Source: Rhodobacteraceae bacterium (ex Bugula neritina AB1)
GTDB taxonomy: Bacteria > Pseudomonadota > Alphaproteobacteria > Rhodobacterales > Rhodobacteraceae
Length of the DNA: 64,000 nucleotides
Direction: 5' to 3'
Assembly: GCA_001730095.1 (NCBI GenBank)
Contig: MDLF01000063.1
Location: forward strand, 224,360 to 288,359
Under the pieces are notes generated by a model, which saw only the letters and a list, made by a program, of their open reading frames with translations, had not been told where the DNA came from and searched no databases. Shown piece by piece: positions 59,946-64,000 of the stretch (its first letter is position 1; every line of letters starts with the position of its first letter). A program made the translations under genes and the position numbers.

Positions 59946-61367
59946 ATGTTCTTCAAAAGCAGGAAAACTGCGGATTCAAAACAGCCGGATACGAATGCCA
60001 TCATTGCTGGCATGGTTGACCGGACACAGGCAACAATTCAGTTCCACCCCGATGGAACAATCATCACAGCCAACCAGAATTTTCTGAACGCACTTGGCTA
60101 TGATCTCGAAGAGATCCAGGGAAAACATCACTCCATGTTTGTTGCTCCTGAGCTGGTTGCCTCTGAAGAATACAGGACATTCTGGTCCGACCTCGCCAGC
60201 GGAAAGGCATTTACGGATCAATTTCCCCGGATGACAAAGTCCGGCGAAACCATCTGGATTCAAGCGACGTATGCGCCTGTCGAGGATGACACCGGCAAGG
60301 TCGAACGAGTTGTGAAGGTTGCTTCAGACGTGACCGAGCGCCGCCGCGGGCTGGAAGCAATTGGGGCTGGCCTGAAGGAATTGAGCGAAGGCAACCTTGC
60401 CTACAGAATTGAAGCATCCAATCAGCCGGACATTGCTGCTCTTGGAGAAGCCTTCAACCATTCTCTGGAGCAGATTGCCACCACCGTTGGTGCCGTAAAG
60501 CAAGTTTCTGCGGCAGTTGGGCGGACGTCGGATGAAATCGCCCAGGCCGCCAATGATCTTTCCCAGCGCACAGAAAGCCAGGCGGCAACCCTTGAAGAAA
60601 CGGCTGCAGCGCTGGAAGAATTGACAGCAACAGTCAAAGCCTCGGCAAACGGCGCGCGGAATGTCGAGGAGATTGTGACTGACGCCAGGGCCTCTGCGGA
60701 ACGCAGCGGCGAGGTTGTGAGCAGCGCTGTTGATGCGATGTCAAAAATTGAAAACTCTTCGGAACAAATCTCCAAGATTATCGGTGTGATCGACGACATT
60801 GCGTTCCAGACCAACCTGCTAGCTTTGAATGCTGGCGTGGAAGCTGCACGGGCAGGTGAGGCCGGCCGCGGTTTCGCAGTTGTTGCATCGGAAGTCAGAG
60901 CACTTGCCCAACGGTCTTCTGATGCCGCAGGAGAGATCAAGCAGCTGATCAGTGAAAGCAACCAGCAAGTAGGTAATGGTGTGAGCCTCGTCGGAAAATC
61001 CGGGGAAGAATTGCAGCAGATCATCAAGAGCGTGGCAACGATCTCAGATCACATCCGTGAAATCGCTACAGGAGCCTCTGAGCAATCAACGGCTTTGAGT
61101 GAGATCAACATGGGGGTTTCCCAGCTTGATCAGGTGACCCAGCAGAATGCAGCAATGGTTGAGGAGACATCTGCTGCAAGCCAGATGCTGTCGAACGACG
61201 CCAGCCAGCTGACACAGGAGATATCCAAGTTCAAAGGAGATGCAGCTCCGCCCGCGGCGGCTAAATCCTTGCCTCAAGCGCATCCTCCGATGCCAGATGC
61301 TGACGCAGCCTTTGATGACTTTGATCAAGAGATGCTTCCGGCGGCGCAGGGCTGGGATAACTTTTAA
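59946..61367 (+). CDS. Soluble PAS-domain methyl-accepting chemotaxis protein
   Basis: About 473 residues, with no membrane helix or signal peptide, so cytoplasmic. A PAS domain (about 18-125: [24 protein letters not shown], ending [12 protein letters not shown]) is followed by a HAMP-like linker (about 130-190) and the MCP signalling domain (about 195-430) with the tip [29 protein letters not shown]. The C-terminus ends GWDNF, close to the NWETF-type CheR/CheB tether. The ATG at 59946 follows GGAGTAATCGAG. PAS sensing of redox state or aerotaxis is likely but unproven. Confidence 0.93.
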   Translation: MFFKSRKTADSKQPDTNAIIAGMVDRTQATIQFHPDGTIITANQNFLNALGYDLEEIQGKHHSMFVAPELVASEEYRTFWSDLASGKAFTDQFPRMTKSGETIWIQATYAPVEDDTGKVERVVKVASDVTERRRGLEAIGAGLKELSEGNLAYRIEASNQPDIAALGEAFNHSLEQIATTVGAVKQVSAAVGRTSDEIAQAANDLSQRTESQAATLEETAAALEELTATVKASANGARNVEEIVTDARASAERSGEVVSSAVDAMSKIENSSEQISKIIGVIDDIAFQTNLLALNAGVEAARAGEAGRGFAVVASEVRALAQRSSDAAGEIKQLISESNQQVGNGVSLVGKSGEELQQIIKSVATISDHIREIATGASEQSTALSEINMGVSQLDQVTQQNAAMVEETSAASQMLSNDASQLTQEISKFKGDAAPPAAAKSLPQAHPPMPDADAAFDDFDQEMLPAAQGWDNF

Positions 61368-61393
61368 ACACAAAGTGTCTGCTATGGTAGGTT

Positions 61394-61430
61394 GGGCAAG
61401 AGGAATCTAAGATATCAGCTCCTCTTACCC
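61394..61430. terminator. Hairpin between convergent genes
   Basis: GGGCAAGAGGA (61394-61404) pairs with TCCTCTTACCC (61420-61430) with one mismatch. No clear T-run on either side. It lies between the converging chemoreceptor and carbonic anhydrase genes and may act as a weak two-way terminator. Confidence 0.45.
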
Positions 61431-61438
61431 GTTTCATG

Positions 61439-62299
61439 TCAATTGATCTGAGAAAGCAACGCGGGGTTCCGGACCAAGTTCCGGACACCGTGCGCATGTG
61501 TTTCCGAAAACGGGTTGTCGCCCAGCCAGGCGTCAACTGAATGGATATCAAGCTTGAGAACTTTCGGCCGGACATTCCAGGTAACCTGGAAGGGAGATCC
61601 CTTCTCGTTATAGGCCGGGCCCGTGGTTGATCCTGTGTAGGTCACCGGTGCCCCCAAATCGGTCGGCAGGTTTGGAAGCTGGTTCAGCCCGCCAGTTTCC
61701 TGGATCCGCGCCAATTCGGTAAAGTCTGCGCCTCCCTCAGAAACAAGGACTGCAACAACAGCTTCCACCCGCAATTGGGGGTTGCTGGTCGCTTCACCAA
61801 GGCAGGTGCCCAATCCATTTCCAAGCGTTGCCTGTGCGGTTGAATAAACGAAATGGGCTTCGATTGTGTCGCCAGGCACCAGGTCTCCATGCTCGCTGGC
61901 TCCAACCGCTTTGCCGGCAGAAGCTTTCTCGGCTGGTGTCAGTTCTCCGGAGAATTTGTAACCTGTTCCGTATCCATGGCCATCACCATTGCCGGCATAA
62001 GTGGTGAACTCTCCCCCACGATGCTCAGCGTTCTCATGAAAATGAATATCGCAAAGAGTCATCCCTGTAACAGCTGGCGCCTTGCTGAACGCGCGCGGGT
62101 TGGTACCTTCCGCCTGTCCAATATCACGCGGGGATTGGGGGCCAAAACCCGTCCCTTCCGTTGCAGTGGCCAAAGAGGCGCGCTGCGCAGCAATAACCTC
62201 GTCTGGTACCGGTTCTGCACTGCTCTCAGCGATCGCCATTGATGCACCCGCAACGGCGGCCGCACCCAATGCCAGTGCCCATTGTTTTAAGTTCATCAT
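61439..62299 (-). CDS. Delta-class carbonic anhydrase-like protein
   Basis: About 286 residues with a Sec signal peptide (1-24, ending AIA), hence periplasmic. The mature part has GFGPQSPRDI (51-60), reminiscent of the QSPxxI motif of alpha-type enzymes, then CDIHFHENAEHRGGEF with His86, His88 and His93, and IEAHFVY with His149. These suit a zinc site of three histidines (86, 88, 149). This pattern fits the delta/CA-like family first known from diatoms, which converts CO2 and bicarbonate. Cys83 and Cys166 may form a disulfide. An AGGAG precedes the ATG at 62299. Activity is inferred. Confidence 0.78.
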   Translation of the reverse strand: MMNLKQWALALGAAAVAGASMAIAESSAEPVPDEVIAAQRASLATATEGTGFGPQSPRDIGQAEGTNPRAFSKAPAVTGMTLCDIHFHENAEHRGGEFTTYAGNGDGHGYGTGYKFSGELTPAEKASAGKAVGASEHGDLVPGDTIEAHFVYSTAQATLGNGLGTCLGEATSNPQLRVEAVVAVLVSEGGADFTELARIQETGGLNQLPNLPTDLGAPVTYTGSTTGPAYNEKGSPFQVTWNVRPKVLKLDIHSVDAWLGDNPFSETHAHGVRNLVRNPALLSQIN

Positions 62300-62506
62300 T
62301 TGGATCAAACTCCTGCAATGTGTTAACGAAACCGAAGTCTTCTTCACTTATAAGGAGAGTTGAGATCGGTTCCTCCATCTCAAATACTCTAGGCACACCA
62401 TGATGGGCACCTTCATCTCGCGATGAGGGTGCTCACTTTCGGTTGAAAGCAAAACACTCTGAACCTGTCCTTGAGAAGGAAAGGCCGCTGTCGAACAGGA
62501 AAGCCC

Positions 62507-62788
62507 TTAGCAGTGTTCACGGTCATTCACCCATCTGCGGGTCATGCAGCGAGCCTCATTGGCACTTACCAGGTCCGGGTTGTGCATCCAGTAGACGTTG
62601 CCATTGCCTGAAAAGTAGCCGGCACTGCGGGCAATTGGTTGAGAATAACCGGCCAGCCGAAGATCAGAAATTATTGCGTCTCCATGATCTTTGAACGCGA
62701 TTGCACCTAGGCTCTGCTCGTCGTTGACATATCCATCTTCAAGCAGCCTCAACTTCATAGCCCTGATTTCCTCATCGTCGAAGTGCAT
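62507..62788 (-). CDS. Hypothetical protein, 93 aa
   Basis: A small soluble protein I do not recognise, starting MHFDDEEIRAMKLRLLEDGY and containing a GYFSGNGNVYWMHNPDLV segment. A good GGAG ribosome-binding site lies 5 bases before the ATG, which supports a real gene. It stands between the carbonic anhydrase gene and the IS110 element. A hairpin with arms at 62407-62417 and 62422-62432 lies 75 bp after its stop. Confidence 0.55.
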   Translation of the reverse strand: MHFDDEEIRAMKLRLLEDGYVNDEQSLGAIAFKDHGDAIISDLRLAGYSQPIARSAGYFSGNGNVYWMHNPDLVSANEARCMTRRWVNDREHC

Positions 62789-62874
62789 CGCGTCTCCAAT
62801 ATCCTGAAATTCCGCTCGGGAGAATCAACCTAAGCGGTACTGACGCTTGGAATACTGTATTGATCTTTTGGAGG

Positions 62875-63816
62875 CTAGAGGGCAGGGCGATTCTCCCAAG
62901 GCCTGTCAGCCTTGATCAGGACATTGGCTAAAACAATCAGCTTCCGCATCACCGCTGTTATCGCAACCTTGGCTGGCTTGCCGGCTGCAACAAGCCGTTC
63001 ATACAGGGCGCGCAGGTCCGGGTTATGACGGGAGGCGACAAGTGCAGGCATATACAGAGCGTGCCTCAAGACCGCCCTTCCGCCCTGAATGAAGGACTTT
63101 CCCTTCCACTTTCCGGATTCCCGCGTCATCGGCGCAAGGCCTGCCAGGCTGGCAACCTGCGGCGAAGAAAGTGTCCCGATTTCCGGCATCTCCACCAATA
63201 CGGTGAAGGCAGTAACATCCGAAATGCCAGGAATGCTGATCAGGATTTCCTTCTGCCGCTTCAACTGTCTATCTGCCTCGACAGTGTTACGGATCTCGGC
63301 ATCCAACTGCTTCACCTGCCGCTCGATCTGGCGCAACTGGGCCGCACACTGGCGTCTCAGCAGGGGGTGGGTCAGCACCTTCTGCCTATTCAGTGTTGCT
63401 GTGCGCTCTTTAACCAATCCCCGTCTGAACATCGCCAGCTCACGCAAGATGGCAACCAACTCCCGCTGCGGCTGCTGTGGCTCAAGGTCCAAGGCAAATC
63501 CCATCCGTGCCAGCATAGCTGCATCAACCCGATCGGTCTTGGCCAAGACACCAGCGGATTGCGAAAACCGGCGCGCATACAGTGGGTTCACCTTACAAAC
63601 GGGGATCCCTGCCGTGTGCAAAGCCTGTTCGAATGCTCGATGATAGGAACCTGTCGGTTCGAAGACGACGATCTCCGGCTCCAGCTTCCGAAGCCATCGG
63701 ATCAGCTTGGGAAAGCTGCCTTTCCTGTTCTGGATCCTCACTTCCTCTCCTGAAGGCAATGCGTGAAGGTCCAAATGGTCTTTTGATATATCCACGCCAA
63801 TAGTGTGTCTGGTCAT
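62875..63816 (-). mobile_element. IS110-family transposase (insertion element)
   Basis: 313 residues, a DEDD transposase of the IS110 group. The N-terminal RuvC-like domain has GVDISKDHLDLHA (Asp), FEPTGSYHRAFE (Glu) and AKTDRVDAAMLA (Asp, Asp). The C-terminal Tnp_20 domain has ISIPGISDVTAFTVL and GKSFIQGGR with the likely serine nucleophile. The frame is intact, so it may be active. The ATG at 63816 follows GACAGGGAAAG; an upstream frame to 63912 lies in the non-coding left end and is rejected. IS110 elements lack long terminal inverted repeats, and I could not fix the ends. Confidence 0.92.
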
Positions 63817-63839
63817 CTTTCCCTGTCCTATGCTTGTCA

Positions 63840-63990
63840 TACGGGGCGGGTTCTCCCCCGCGTATCCGTTCAGGCCCCATGGAAATTGACGGGAACGATC
63901 CCACTCTAGCACGGTTCCGAGAACCTGCGCGGTCTCGATCCATCCCCGCCACTGCCCGGCATAAATGCCGTGCCAGGCAGTGGCTCCAGT
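63840..63990 (-). ncRNA. Candidate bridge RNA of the IS110 element
   Basis: The roughly 180 bases upstream of the transposase contain at least three hairpins: GCGGG/CCCGC (63846-63850, 63857-63861), CGAGA/TCTCG with two more pairs inside (63918-63937), and a 15-bp stem with a 5-base bulge (63948-63984, outer arms GCCACTGCC/GGCAGTGGC). In IS110-group elements the left end before the transposase encodes a structured bridge RNA that guides target and donor recognition. The borders given are approximate, and the window ends within or near the element. Confidence 0.45.
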
Positions 63991-64000
63991 TTGCCATTGG

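Noticed and set aside
62407..62432. Hairpin after the 93-residue gene as an intrinsic terminator
   Set aside because: The stem is good but no T-run follows on the minus strand, so termination cannot be claimed.

Overview
The window is GC-rich, densely packed chromosomal DNA of an alphaproteobacterium. Gene content and protein style point to the family Rhodobacteraceae, roseobacter group (a Leisingera/Phaeobacter/Ruegeria-like genome). The clues are a flagellar cluster with flaF and flbT behind a short flagellin, a MotE-family protein, and polyamine transporters in duplicate. The exact genus is inferred, not shown.

Layout. (1) 0.2-11.3 kb is a mixed metabolic stretch: hutF/hutD (histidine degradation), a small hypothetical gene, a bacterial ionotropic-glutamate-receptor-like channel protein, dapE, a DUF2064 gene, rnr (RNase R), a DUF1801/GST pair, a WYL-type regulator and an MltB-type lytic transglycosylase. 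(2) 11.4-25.1 kb is a polyamine region. A minus-strand ABC transporter operon (ATPase, binding protein, two permeases) is followed by a class III aminotransferase and its probable GntR/FCD regulator, both also on the minus strand. Divergent from the regulator is a second, PotFGHI-type transporter co-transcribed with a PuuB-like oxidase. Together they look like uptake plus catabolism of putrescine-type amines. (3) 25.2-57.3 kb is a nearly complete flagellar cluster: hook (flgD, fliK, flgE, flgK, flgL), filament (flagellin, flaF, flbT), rod/rings (flgB, flgC, fliE, flgF, flgG, flgA, flgH, flgI, fliF), export gate (fliP, fliQ, fliR, flhA, flhB, fliH, fliI), C-ring fliN and stator (motA, motB, two fliL-type genes, motE, and a large AMIN/helical-repeat protein that may be a MotC counterpart). 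fliG and fliM are not in the window. Several promoter regions carry paired TTAA-like half-sites 7 bp apart, the pattern expected for CtrA.

Two gene-poor gaps interrupt the flagellar block. The one at 50.3-51.4 kb holds three decayed insertion-sequence fragments (IS3-type orfA/orfB, an IstB-like N-terminus, and an IS3-type orfA on the other strand). The one at 30.2-31.0 kb has no recognisable gene. (4) 57.5-64 kb is accessory: copper nitrite reductase nirK with nirV and a Crp/Fnr-type box, a soluble PAS chemoreceptor with a CheR-tether-like tail, a predicted periplasmic delta-class carbonic anhydrase, a small hypothetical gene, and an IS110-family transposase. The DNA upstream of that transposase folds into hairpins and may encode its bridge RNA.

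The observations most worth following are the altered pore of the glutamate-receptor-like protein, the candidate IS110 bridge RNA, the putative CtrA sites, the motA-linked 827-residue protein with its neighbours, and the delta-type carbonic anhydrase.
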